A stretch of 49,594 nt of DNA from NCBI GenBank assembly GCA_903831455.1, contig CAIKXV010000074.1:1-49594 (forward strand), in the 5' to 3' direction. This document shows positions 1 to 7,444 of the stretch, in pieces; the stretch's first letter is position 1; the number at the start of each line of letters is the position of its first letter. The stretch comes from an uncultured Pseudomonadota bacterium. Its GTDB lineage: Bacteria; Pseudomonadota; Gammaproteobacteria; Burkholderiales; CAIKXV01. Under the pieces are notes generated by a model. The model was not told where the DNA came from and did not search any database. It saw only the letters and a program-made list of their open reading frames with translations. The position numbers and the translations under genes are program-made.

Positions 1-117
1 GCCGCCATGGGGGGAGAGACCCTGTCGGGCACGCCCGACCAGGCGGCCGAGTTCATCCGCAGCGAGTTCGCGCGCTGGGGCAAGCTGATTCGCGAGACCG
101 GCATCCGCGCCGACTGA
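1..117 (+). CDS. Bug-family TTT solute receptor, C-terminal end (partial)
   Basis: Only the last 38 codons of this gene lie in the window, and the frame is open to the left edge. The tail (EFIRSEFARWGKLIRETGIR, then Ala-Asp, stop at 115-117) matches the C-terminal helix of the other Bug receptors here, such as the AGIRAE ending of the receptors at 1604-2623 and 2833-3873. Bug proteins are periplasmic binding proteins of the tripartite tricarboxylate transporter family that bind small carboxylates. The gene converges on the M20 hydrolase at 221-1519, with a hairpin (121-145) between them. The ligand cannot be inferred from this fragment. Confidence 0.85.
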   Translation, partial: AAMGGETLSGTPDQAAEFIRSEFARWGKLIRETGIRAD

Positions 118-120
118 CGG

Positions 121-145
121 CCGGGGCACCCGGAGGTGTCCCCGG
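121..145. terminator. GC-rich hairpin between convergent genes
   Basis: CCGGGG (121-126) pairs with CCCCGG (140-145), and CACC (127-130) pairs with GGTG (135-138) around a CGGA loop with one bulged T. It starts three bases after the stop of the first receptor and lies between that gene and the convergent M20 gene. It has no T-tract, so it is either a weak terminator or an mRNA 3'-end stabiliser. Confidence 0.45.
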
Positions 146-220
146 GAACACCCCGGCGTGCCCGCGTGGGTTCGCCGGCCTGCGCATGCCGTCCGGCGGC
201 GGGCGGACCCGAACGCGGGC

Positions 221-1519
221 TCAGCCGCCCTCGACCCCGCACAGTTCGATGATGGTGGCGGCGTAGACCTTGGTGGCGGCGAGCAGGTCGTCGATGCGCA
301 TCGCCCGGTCCCGCGCCCCGCTGAACGGCTCGACCTGGCGAGGTGGCCCGTAGCACACGGCGGGTATCCCGACCTCGTTGAACACGTTCACATCGCGCCA
401 CATGCTGGTCTCGGCCGCCGGCGGCTGGGGCGGCGCGGAGCCGAACAGCCGGCGGTGGCCCGCCTCGAGCGCCGCGAGCAGCGGCTCGGCGCCCTGGGCG
501 ACATAACCGCGCGAGAACTGGTAGACGCTCGTCCGCGCCTCGATGCCCAGCGCCTGCGCCACGGACGCCACCTCGCGACGGATCGCCTCCGGCTTCTGCC
601 CGGGGAGGATGCGCACATCGAGATACACGTTGCACCAGCCGAGTGCCTCGGAGCCTGCGATCTTCACCACCTGCGCCTTGGGCACGAAGCGCCCGCCCTC
701 GAAATCACGGCTCTGCCGGGCCTGGTAGTCGACCGCCCAGCGCTCCAGCGCCACCACCAGATGGGCTGCCTTCACGAACGCATTGGAGTTCGGCCCCAGT
801 TCGGCCCCGCGTTCGAGGCGCGGCGTGTAGACCCGCTTTCCCGGGACGTGGACCTTGATCGATGCCTCGCCGCACTCGGCGCGAACGATGCCGAAGCCGG
901 AGGTCTCCCCCACCAGGGCGAAGTCGGCCGTCACGCCGCGATCGACCAGCCAGCGCGAACCGAACCCCTCGCCGGGGCAGTCGATGCCCTGCAGCGCATC
1001 GACCGACGGACGCCCGGTCTCGAAGGCCACGCCCGAGAGCCAGAGGTCGCCACGCAACCGCACCCCGGCCCGAACGAGCGCGCGCACCGCGATCATGAAC
1101 GCGCAGAGCTGGCCCTTGTCGTTGATCACGCCCTTGCCGATGATCAGGTCGCCGTCGACCCATGCGCCTTCGATGCGGCGGTCATCGGCGGTCGCCTCCG
1201 GGGCCAGCGCGGGACCGGTATCCAGATGGGCGTTGACGATGAGGCTGTGTCCGCCGGCTCCGGTACCCGGCACATGGCCCACCACGTTGGCGCTGCGATC
1301 GGTGATCGGCTGCAACCACGTCTCGATGCCCGAACGCTCGAGCCATGCACCCACGTGCTCGGCCGCCGGACGCTCGGCCGCATGCGGGCTCGGGAGGTTG
1401 CCCAGTTCGAGGCACAACGCGACGAGATCGTCGCGGCTCGCCTCGATATCGGTCCAGGCCCGATCGATCGCCTGCTCCACGGCAGGCGAACGTCCGGGAC
1501 TATCGGTCGCTTCGGTCAT
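221..1519 (-). CDS. M20-family metallohydrolase (ArgE/DapE-like), divergent active site
   Basis: Predicted 432-residue cytoplasmic amidohydrolase of the M20/ArgE-DapE superfamily, enzymes that use two metals to hydrolyse N-acyl or peptide bonds of small substrates. The start at 1519 is chosen because GGGAGGA precedes it by a few bases; the frame stays open 25 codons further upstream. Visible motifs are NAHLDTGP (His98, Asp100), GKGVINDKGQ (Asp134) and LVGETSG (Glu205). The usual Glu-Glu pair reads FET near residue 167. The final His-x-x-Asp-Glu motif before the conserved IDDL helix reads GARDRAM near residues 401-407, so an expected metal-ligand His is not seen. It lies directly downstream of the Bug receptor at 1604-2623 and probably acts on its ligand or a derivative. 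The substrate is unknown. Confidence 0.85.
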   Translation of the reverse strand: MTEATDSPGRSPAVEQAIDRAWTDIEASRDDLVALCLELGNLPSPHAAERPAAEHVGAWLERSGIETWLQPITDRSANVVGHVPGTGAGGHSLIVNAHLDTGPALAPEATADDRRIEGAWVDGDLIIGKGVINDKGQLCAFMIAVRALVRAGVRLRGDLWLSGVAFETGRPSVDALQGIDCPGEGFGSRWLVDRGVTADFALVGETSGFGIVRAECGEASIKVHVPGKRVYTPRLERGAELGPNSNAFVKAAHLVVALERWAVDYQARQSRDFEGGRFVPKAQVVKIAGSEALGWCNVYLDVRILPGQKPEAIRREVASVAQALGIEARTSVYQFSRGYVAQGAEPLLAALEAGHRRLFGSAPPQPPAAETSMWRDVNVFNEVGIPAVCYGPPRQVEPFSGARDRAMRIDDLLAATKVYAATIIELCGVEGG

Positions 1520-1537
1520 CGGTTCCTCCCGCTCATG

Positions 1538-1562
1538 GCCCCCGCGGGGCTTCGGCGGGGGC
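1538..1562 (-). other. Intercistronic hairpin between Bug receptor and M20 gene
   Basis: GCCCCCGC (1538-1545) pairs perfectly with GCGGGGGC (1555-1562) around a 9-base loop. It lies between the stop of the receptor (1604) and the ribosome binding site of the M20 gene (about 1521-1527), inside what should be a dicistronic minus-strand transcript. Such hairpins often protect the upstream part of a transporter mRNA; that role is inferred here. Confidence 0.55.
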
Positions 1563-1603
1563 TCGCCCGCGCGTGCGGCGACGCCGGCCCCCACCGTTCA
1601 GGG

Positions 1604-2623
1604 TCACTCGGCGCGGATTCCCGCGGCCTTCACCACCTTGCCCCAGCGCGCGATCTCGGCATCGAGGAACGCCGCGAATTCCTTCGGCGTGTTGCCGATC
1701 GGATCCGATCCCGCGGCAATCAGCCGGTCGCGGGTATCGGGCATCGCGAACACCTTCATGATGTCCGAATGCAGCTTGGCGATCACGGCCGGCGGCGTGG
1801 CCCCGGGGGCGAGGATGCCCGCCCAGGTCGAGGCCTCGAAACCCGGCACGCCGGCCTCGCTCATGGTGGGCAGGTCGGGGATGGCCGGCGAGCGCTTGGC
1901 CGAGGCGATCGCCAGGACACGCACCTTGCCGGACTTCGCGTGGGGCAGGACGGCAGGCAGATTGCCGAAGATGAGCGCGATCTGCCCGCCCACGAGGTCA
2001 GCCACCGCAGGGCCGCCCCCCTTGTAGGGGATGTGCACCATGTCCACCTTCGCGAGCAGCTTGAACAGTTCCGCGGCCAGGTGGGTGGAGCCCCCCACCC
2101 CGCCCGACCCGTAGTTGATCTGGCCCGGCCGGGTACGCAGCACCGCGATCAGTTCCTTCACGTTGCGGGCCGGCACGCTGGAGTGGATCGCCAGCACGTT
2201 CGGCGACTCGGCGATGTTCGACACCGGCGTGAAGTCGGAGAGCTGGTACGGAACCTTGGCCTGGAGGCTGAAGTTGACCGGGAAGGCGGAGGTGGCCATC
2301 AGGAGCGTGTAGCCGTCGGGCGCGGCGCGGGCCACCGCCTCGGCGCCGATCATCGTCGAGCCGCCGGGGCGGTTCTCGACCAGTGCGGTCTGCCCCCACA
2401 CGTCGCCGAGTCGCCCGCCGATCAGGCGCGCGATCACGTCGGTGGCTCCCCCCGGGGCCAGCGGCACGATGATGCGCACCGGCTTGACCGGCCACGACTG
2501 CGCGAGCAGCGGCATCGGCAGGCCGCTCGCGACCACGGCCAGCGCCGCGACGATGGCCCGACGCCCGACCCCGCGGACTGGCAACGAACAGGAAGAATCG
2601 GCACGGACTGCATGACCGGACAT
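1604..2623 (-). CDS. Bug-family TTT solute-binding receptor
   Basis: A 339-residue periplasmic binding protein of the Bug (TctC) family. The start at 2623 has GGAGGGG a few bases upstream; the frame is open about 73 codons further. The N-terminus has an extended basic region with GRR, a hydrophobic core and a likely cleavage after LLAQ. Family hallmarks are the first ligand loop VPLAPGGATDVIAR, ENRPGGS, the second loop GSGGVGGSTHLAAELF, and the PYKGGGPA segment. The canonical PGGxxD loop suggests a functional carboxylate receptor. It is followed by the M20 hydrolase gene, probably co-transcribed, and is divergent from the next receptor at 2833. No TctA or TctB membrane subunit is nearby, so it must share a transporter encoded elsewhere. 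Confidence 0.92.
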   Translation of the reverse strand: MSGHAVRADSSCSLPVRGVGRRAIVAALAVVASGLPMPLLAQSWPVKPVRIIVPLAPGGATDVIARLIGGRLGDVWGQTALVENRPGGSTMIGAEAVARAAPDGYTLLMATSAFPVNFSLQAKVPYQLSDFTPVSNIAESPNVLAIHSSVPARNVKELIAVLRTRPGQINYGSGGVGGSTHLAAELFKLLAKVDMVHIPYKGGGPAVADLVGGQIALIFGNLPAVLPHAKSGKVRVLAIASAKRSPAIPDLPTMSEAGVPGFEASTWAGILAPGATPPAVIAKLHSDIMKVFAMPDTRDRLIAAGSDPIGNTPKEFAAFLDAEIARWGKVVKAAGIRAE

Positions 2624-2740
2624 CGGAACCCCTCCGCGTGGACCTGCACTTCGAGCGCGCGGAGTCCCGTGGCTGAAACGCTCCGCACGCGGCACCGTGC
2701 CACCGGCGGCGACCCTCGTCAACCCGTGTGCAGCGCGCGC

Positions 2741-2746
2741 TACACT
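2741..2746 (+). promoter_or_regulatory. Possible -10 element TACACT for the Bug-MaoC-Rid operon
   Basis: TACACT lies 86 bases upstream of the ATG at 2833, in the 209-base divergent gap between two receptors. No convincing TTGACA-like -35 lies 17 bases before it. It resembles the TACAAT, TACCAT and TATACT elements upstream of other genes in this window. Confidence 0.35.
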
Positions 2747-2832
2747 TCGCCCTATCGCAACCCGCACCCCGGTCGATCTCGGCGCGGGCAGACCGTGATC
2801 ACAGCGCGTGACGCGCCCGACGGAGTCCTGCA

Positions 2833-3873
2833 ATGCCTGCAACCGCCCGTGATGCCCTCCCGACGGCCCTGCCGCGCGCAGGCGCCCCCCGCCTCGCGGC
2901 CGCGTGCTCGCTGGTGGCCGCCAGCCTGCTCGCCAGCGCGGTCGGGGCAGCGCAGCCGACCGACGCGGCGAAGCGCTGGCCGGATCGGCCCGTGCGACTG
3001 CTGGTGCCCTACGTGCCGGGCGGGCTCCCCGACACGCTGGCGCGGGTCGTCGGACAGCGGCTCACCGAGACACTGGGCCGCGCGTTCCTCGTCGACAACC
3101 GTCCCGGCGCCGGCGGCGTGATCGGCACCGAACTGGTGGCGCGCGCCCTGCCCGACGGCCATACCCATCTGGTCGCCGACCTCGGCCAGACCGCCATCAC
3201 GCCGGCCATGACGCCGAAGCTGCCCTACGACATCGAGCGCGACTTCGCCCCGGTCAGCCTGCTCGGTACGGCGCCCTTCTTCCTCGCGGTGCATTCGAGC
3301 ACGGGCGTGCAGACGCTGCCGGAACTGGTCGCGTGGGCGAAGGCGCGGGGCGGATCGGCGTCCTACGGCTCCTCGGGCGTGGGCAGCCCGCACCACCTGG
3401 CGATGGAGATCCTGCGCCGCCGGGTCGGCATGGACCTCGTGCACGTACCCTACAAGGGCAGCGGCCAGTCGACGCCGGCACTCGTCTCCGGCGAGGTACC
3501 GATGCTGTTCACGGTGCTGCCGTCCGTGGCGGCGCACGTGAAGGCCGGTACCGTTCGCCTCGTCGCGGTGGCCAGCGCCCAGCGCACGCCCCAGGCTCCC
3601 GAGGTCCCCACCTTCGCCGAACTCGGCGTGAAGGGATTCGTGCTGCTGCCTTCGGTGGCCATGCTGGCGCCAGCCGGGACGCCGCGGGCGATCATCGAGC
3701 GCCTGGCCGCCGAGATCGGACGCGCGGTCCGTCACCCCGAGGCGCAGCAGCGTCTCGCCGCCCTGGGCATCGAGCCGGTCGGCAGCACGCCCGAGGCGTA
3801 TGCGGTCCAGCTAAAAGCCGACATCGCGCTGTTCCGGGCGGCCGTGCAGGCCGCCGGCATCCGGGCCGAATGA
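2833..3873 (+). CDS. Bug-family TTT solute-binding receptor (first gene of operon)
   Basis: A 346-residue periplasmic binding protein of the Bug/TctC family. The signal sequence is long: an N-terminal region with several Arg residues, a hydrophobic core around residues 20-38, and a probable cleavage near AVGAAQ. Mature-domain hallmarks are VPYVPGGLPDTLARVVGQRL, DNRPGAGGVIGTE, YGSSGVGSPHHLAMEIL and HVPYKGSGQS. It starts a plus-strand operon. Its TGA overlaps the ATG of the MaoC gene by four bases, and that gene overlaps a Rid gene in the same way, so receptor and enzymes are likely made together. The ligand is probably a small carboxylic acid handled by these enzymes; its identity cannot be read from the sequence. 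Confidence 0.92.
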   Translation: MPATARDALPTALPRAGAPRLAAACSLVAASLLASAVGAAQPTDAAKRWPDRPVRLLVPYVPGGLPDTLARVVGQRLTETLGRAFLVDNRPGAGGVIGTELVARALPDGHTHLVADLGQTAITPAMTPKLPYDIERDFAPVSLLGTAPFFLAVHSSTGVQTLPELVAWAKARGGSASYGSSGVGSPHHLAMEILRRRVGMDLVHVPYKGSGQSTPALVSGEVPMLFTVLPSVAAHVKAGTVRLVAVASAQRTPQAPEVPTFAELGVKGFVLLPSVAMLAPAGTPRAIIERLAAEIGRAVRHPEAQQRLAALGIEPVGSTPEAYAVQLKADIALFRAAVQAAGIRAE

Positions 3874-4385
3874 GCCGGGACGACGCCATGGCCCCGCACT
3901 CGATCCCCTCGCCGGTCGAACCTGCGGGCCAGCTCTACCTCGAGGATTTCCGGCCCGGCCAGCGGTTCGAAGGACCCACGCGCACGCTCGATCGCGAGGC
4001 CTTCCGGGCCTTCGCGACGCTCACGGGCGACGCGCACCCGATCCACTACGACCCGCAATACGCAGCCCGCAGCCGCTTCGGTCGCCCGGTCGCGCACGGG
4101 CTGCTGCTCGCCGCCTGCGGCGCGCTGGGAGCCACGACGCTGTCCGCTCGGCTGGAGGCCTCGATGATCGCCTTCCTCGAGCAGGGCATGCGATTCCTCG
4201 CCCCGGTGTGCGAGGGCGACACCGTGCGCTGCGAGTTCGAGGTGCAGTCGGCGAGCCCGGGGCGCGACCCGGGCAGGGGCGTGCTACGGCTGGCGGTACG
4301 CCTGCTCGACCCCCTCGGCAAGGTGCTCGCCGAAGGACACCATGCCTACCTGATCGCCACCCGCCCGCGGGAGAATGCCCGATGA
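3870..4385 (+). CDS. MaoC-family hydratase/dehydratase
   Basis: A 171-residue single hot-dog protein of the MaoC/R-specific enoyl-CoA hydratase type, which adds or removes water from acyl-CoA thioesters. The hydratase-2 signature is intact (FATLTGDAHPIHYD), giving the expected catalytic pair Asp54 and His59, followed by the VAHGLLL segment. The start at 3870 is chosen because it forms an ATGA overlap with the receptor stop; a second ATG lies at 3888. Its own stop overlaps the ATG of the Rid gene. It is cytoplasmic and probably acts on a CoA-activated form of the compound captured by the receptor at 2833-3873. No dedicated CoA ligase is in this operon; the CoA-transferase at 8105-9325 could supply the thioester. 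Confidence 0.88.
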   Translation: MSRDDAMAPHSIPSPVEPAGQLYLEDFRPGQRFEGPTRTLDREAFRAFATLTGDAHPIHYDPQYAARSRFGRPVAHGLLLAACGALGATTLSARLEASMIAFLEQGMRFLAPVCEGDTVRCEFEVQSASPGRDPGRGVLRLAVRLLDPLGKVLAEGHHAYLIATRPRENAR

Positions 4386-4792
4386 CCCACCCCTTCACGC
4401 CGGTCACGCCCGCCTCGGGCTGGAACCCGCGCTATACCTTCTCGGCTGCCGTCCGCACCGGCGACCTGCTGTTCATCTCCGGCATGACCGCGGCGGACGA
4501 ACAGGGCCGCATCGTCGGCGAAGGCGACATCGTGCGCCAGACCGAGTACATCTTCGAGAAGATGGGACGGGTGCTGGCGGCCGCGGGACTCGACTTCGGC
4601 CATGTCGTCGAGACCACGGAATACTTCACCACGCTCGACGGCTATGCCCGCACGTCCGAGGTCCGGCGGCGGGTGTTCGGCGCCGGCCCGTATCCCGCCG
4701 CAACCGGCGTGAGGGTGGCCGGACTGATCCGTCCCGGGGCACTCATCGAGATCAAGGCCGTCGCCTGCTACCCGCCGGCCGCGGGACGCTAG
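4382..4792 (+). CDS. Rid-family (YjgF/YER057c/UK114) protein without the RidA arginine
   Basis: A 136-residue member of the Rid superfamily, small trimeric proteins that in classical RidA hydrolyse reactive enamine/imine intermediates. The fold signature is clear: GDLLFISGMTA near residues 27-37 and IEIKAVA near the C-terminus. The family's PAR(S/T)xVxV motif reads PAATGVRV, so Ala107 stands where RidA has its substrate-binding Arg. This places it among the atypical Rid subgroups, often found in degradation operons. It is the third gene of the receptor-MaoC-Rid operon, coupled by an ATGA overlap. Its TAG stop shares bases with the stop of the convergent receptor gene (4789-5763). Confidence 0.88.
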   Translation: MTHPFTPVTPASGWNPRYTFSAAVRTGDLLFISGMTAADEQGRIVGEGDIVRQTEYIFEKMGRVLAAAGLDFGHVVETTEYFTTLDGYARTSEVRRRVFGAGPYPAATGVRVAGLIRPGALIEIKAVACYPPAAGR

Positions 4793-5763
4793 TTGATCGT
4801 CGCACCCGACGCGCGCACGACCTTCTCCCATTTCAGCAGTTCGCGCCGGATCAGTTCGCCCAGGGCTTCGGGCGTACCCGGCTGCGGCTCGTCGATACCC
4901 TGGGCTGCGAGCTGGGTGCGAACCTCGGGCTCGGCCAGCAGCCGACGAAGCTCCGCATTCAGGCGGTCGATGGTCGGGCGCGCAACGCCACCGGTGGTCG
5001 CGATGCCGTACCACGTCGTGGCGACGAATCCCGGGACCCCGCCCTCCTCGACGGTCGGCAGATCGGGCGCGGCCGCGCTGCGCTTCGAACCGGTGACCGC
5101 CAGCGCGCGCACCTTGCCCGCGCGCGCGAGCGGCAGCAGCGTGCCGACGCTGCTCATCACGATCTGGACTTCGCCCGACATCAGGGCGGTGAGGGCCGGC
5201 GGCGCACCCTTGAACGGCACGCGTACCGTCTGGATGCCGGCCAGCGTGTTGAGCAGTTCGGTTGCGAGATGCGTGGGGCTCGAGGTGGCCCCGTAGAACA
5301 GTTCCCCCTTGCGCGCGCGGGCGAGCGCGACCAGCTCCTGCACGCTGCGTACCGGCAACGCGTTGTTGACCGCGAGCAGGTTGGGCGACTCGCCGATCAG
5401 TCCCACCGGCGCGAAGTCGCGGATCGGATCGAAGGGGACGGTGCGATAGAGCGGAGGGTTGATCGCGATGCCCGGCTGCACGAGCAGCAGCGTATGCCCG
5501 TCGGCGGTCGCACGGGCCACCGTCTCCATCGCGATGTTCGCATCCGCACCCGGCCGGTTCTCCACCACGACCGGCTGCCCGAGCAGCGCGCTGTAGCGGG
5601 GCGCGACGATCCGTGCGACCAGATCCACCGGCCCGCCCGGCACGAAGCCGACCACGATGCGCATCGGCCGACTGGGCCAGTTCGGTGCGGGCTGGGCCTG
5701 CGCAGCCGACGCGGCCGCGAGGAGGACGGCGGCGAACGAGGCGGACGGGAAGACAGGTTTCAT
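4789..5763 (-). CDS. Bug-family TTT solute-binding receptor
   Basis: A 324-residue periplasmic Bug/TctC receptor with a compact, clean signal peptide (MKPVFPSASFAAVLLAAASA, cleaved near AQAQ). The start at 5763 has GGAGA upstream. The first ligand loop is VGFVPGGPVDLVARIVAP. The usual NRPGAGGN stretch reads NRPGADAN, and the second loop reads YGATSSPTHLATEL rather than the usual YGSxGxGSxxHLA, so the ligand pocket is probably distinct from its neighbours. It lies 160 bases downstream of another receptor gene on the same strand, with a 7-bp hairpin (5856-5873) between them. It converges on the Rid gene, with the two stop codons sharing CTAG. Confidence 0.92.
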   Translation of the reverse strand: MKPVFPSASFAAVLLAAASAAQAQPAPNWPSRPMRIVVGFVPGGPVDLVARIVAPRYSALLGQPVVVENRPGADANIAMETVARATADGHTLLLVQPGIAINPPLYRTVPFDPIRDFAPVGLIGESPNLLAVNNALPVRSVQELVALARARKGELFYGATSSPTHLATELLNTLAGIQTVRVPFKGAPPALTALMSGEVQIVMSSVGTLLPLARAGKVRALAVTGSKRSAAAPDLPTVEEGGVPGFVATTWYGIATTGGVARPTIDRLNAELRRLLAEPEVRTQLAAQGIDEPQPGTPEALGELIRRELLKWEKVVRASGATIN

Positions 5764-5855
5764 GGGGTTCTCCGGTCGGGAAGACAGGCCACCGTCGACC
5801 GCAGCAAGGCCGCGACGGAGACCGGCAAGGCGAGGGTTCGGCGCGCGCCCGACCA

Positions 5856-5873
5856 CGGCGCAAGCCTGCGCCG
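5856..5873 (-). other. Hairpin between two tandem Bug receptor genes
   Basis: CGGCGCA (5856-5862) pairs with TGCGCCG (5867-5873) around a 4-base loop, in the 160-base gap between the receptor genes at 5924-6943 and 4789-5763. There is no T-tract, so intrinsic termination is not supported. It may be an RNA-processing or stability element, or chance in GC-rich DNA. Confidence 0.35.
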
Positions 5874-5923
5874 GATGCGGGCGATCGCCAGCCGTGCCCA
5901 GGCCTCGGGGGATCGTTCCATTT

Positions 5924-6943
5924 TCAATTGGGCTCGGCGCCCACGCGCGGCACCACCTCCCGCCACAGGGCAATCTCGGTTGCGACGCGTCGGGCGAAGG
6001 CGGCCGGAGGCGTGAGCGGCGAACTCGCGCCCTGCGAGGCGAACAGTTCGCGCGGACGCGGACGCTGCGCCGCCTGCGCGATGACCGCGTGCATGCGCTC
6101 GAGCAGGCTGGCGGGTATGCCCGAGGGGCCGATCAGGCCGAACCAGATCGGCATGTCGTAGTCGGGGAACCCCGACTCGGCGAACGTCGGCACGTCGGGC
6201 AGCAGCGGATTGCGCTCGCGACCGGTGACCGCCAGCGCGCGCATGCGACCGGCTTTCACCGCGTTGACCGCGCTGGCGATGCTGGAGGTGCCGACGTCGA
6301 CACGCCCCGCGACGATCTCGCCGATCGACGCGGCGACACCCTTGAACGGGACGTGGACCATGCGCAGCTTGTTCATGTCGATGAACAGTTCCGCGGCCAG
6401 GTGCGAGGACGTGCCGTTGCCGCCGGTCGCGAAGGTGATCTCCCCCGCCCTCGCCCGGGCAAGGGCGACGAGATCGCGCGGCGAGCGCGCGGGGAAGTCG
6501 TTGCGCGCGAACCACAGCGTGGGCGCCTCGGCCACCAGCGTGACCGGCTGGAAATCGCGCAGGGGATCGAACGGCAGGTTCCGCCGATACAGGGCCGGCG
6601 CGATCGAGAACGAGTTCTCGGTCATCAGCAGGGTATGCCCGTCGGGCGCCGACTTCGCGACCAGCGCCGCGCCGATGGTGGTCCCCGCGCCGGGCCGGTT
6701 GTCGACGATCGCCGGCTGGCCGCTCGCCTCGGTGATCTCCCCGGCCAGTGCGCGCCCGACCACGTCGGTGAACGAGCCCGGCACCACGGGCACGATCACG
6801 CGCATCGGCCGGGTCGGCCATGACGGCTGCGCCGCCGCGACGGTGGCCCCGAGCGCGAGGAAGGCGACGATCGCCCGTCGCGCACCGCGTACGGAGCCTC
6901 GGCGCGCGAGGTCATACAATCGGCACTGCAGCCTTCTGCTCAT
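5924..6943 (-). CDS. Bug-family TTT solute-binding receptor with altered ligand loop
   Basis: A 339-residue periplasmic receptor. Of two possible ATG codons, 6943 is preferred because GGAGGG sits about five bases before it; 6964 is the alternative. The N-terminal region is Arg-rich, followed by a hydrophobic stretch (AIVAFLALGATVAAAQ). The rest is a typical Bug fold: DNRPGAGTTIGAALVAK, ATGGNGTSSHLAAELF and VPFKGVAAS. The first ligand loop is VPVVPGSFTDVVGRALAG, where Ser replaces the second Gly of PGG and Gly replaces the Ala of the DxxAR segment seen in its paralogues. The gene precedes another receptor on the same strand and is divergent from the MaoC-fold gene at 6980. Confidence 0.92.
   Translation of the reverse strand: MSRRLQCRLYDLARRGSVRGARRAIVAFLALGATVAAAQPSWPTRPMRVIVPVVPGSFTDVVGRALAGEITEASGQPAIVDNRPGAGTTIGAALVAKSAPDGHTLLMTENSFSIAPALYRRNLPFDPLRDFQPVTLVAEAPTLWFARNDFPARSPRDLVALARARAGEITFATGGNGTSSHLAAELFIDMNKLRMVHVPFKGVAASIGEIVAGRVDVGTSSIASAVNAVKAGRMRALAVTGRERNPLLPDVPTFAESGFPDYDMPIWFGLIGPSGIPASLLERMHAVIAQAAQRPRPRELFASQGASSPLTPPAAFARRVATEIALWREVVPRVGAEPN
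6915..6920 (+). promoter_or_regulatory. Possible -10 element TACAAT for the MaoC-fold gene at 6980
   Basis: TACAAT lies 59 bases upstream of the ATG at 6980 and inside the 5' end of the divergent receptor gene. No -35 consensus is seen. It belongs to a recurring set of TAnnnT elements upstream of genes in this window. Confidence 0.35.
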
Positions 6944-6979
6944 CGATCCCTCCCCCAACGACAATATCCACCGCCCACC

Positions 6980-7444
6980 ATGTCATCCTACTACGAGGAC
7001 TTCACCGTCGGTGCGCGCTACCCGACCTATGGACGCACGATCACCGAGGGCGACCTCTCGCTCTTCTGCGCGCTGGTGGGCTACCACGTGCCGCTGTTCA
7101 TCGACGAGGAGTTCGCGCGCAGGACCGAGCACGGCGGTCGCATCTGCCCCAGCCACCTGATCATGTCCTACTCGACCGGCATGACCGAGAGCCTGTTCCG
7201 GACCTCGGTGATCGGACTGCTGGGCCTGGACGGTGGACGCTTCTTCCGGCCGGTGCGCATCGGCGACACCATCCGCACCGACGTGGAAGTCCTGTCCAAG
7301 CGCGAGACCTCGAAACCGGATCGCGGGCTCGTGGTGTTCCGCGACCTCGTGTTCAACCAGCGCGACGAACTCGTCTTCCAGATGGACAAGACCGCGCTGA
7401 TCCGCACCCGCGCAAGCCTCGCGCCCTCGCAGACGGCCTGCTGA
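6980..7444 (+). CDS. MaoC-fold protein lacking the hydratase dyad
   Basis: A 154-residue hot-dog protein recognisably of the MaoC family: ITEGDLSLFCALVG, FIDEEFARR, ICPSHLIMSYSTGM, and a C-terminal FQMDKTALIR strand. In the position of the hydratase motif (GDxNPxHxD) it reads GYHVPLFID, so Tyr35 and Phe40 occupy the places of the catalytic Asp and His. Ordinary R-hydratase chemistry is therefore doubtful. It may be a thioesterase-like, binding or partner subunit, or use other residues. It is a single gene on the plus strand, divergent from a Bug receptor and convergent with the cupin gene, about 200 bases away. Confidence 0.82.
   Translation: MSSYYEDFTVGARYPTYGRTITEGDLSLFCALVGYHVPLFIDEEFARRTEHGGRICPSHLIMSYSTGMTESLFRTSVIGLLGLDGGRFFRPVRIGDTIRTDVEVLSKRETSKPDRGLVVFRDLVFNQRDELVFQMDKTALIRTRASLAPSQTAC

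Noticed and set aside
158-3121. 987-codon plus-strand open frame at the left end
   Set aside because: It runs antisense to the M20 and Bug genes, is rich in Arg, His and Gly without any domain, and arises from third-position GC bias.
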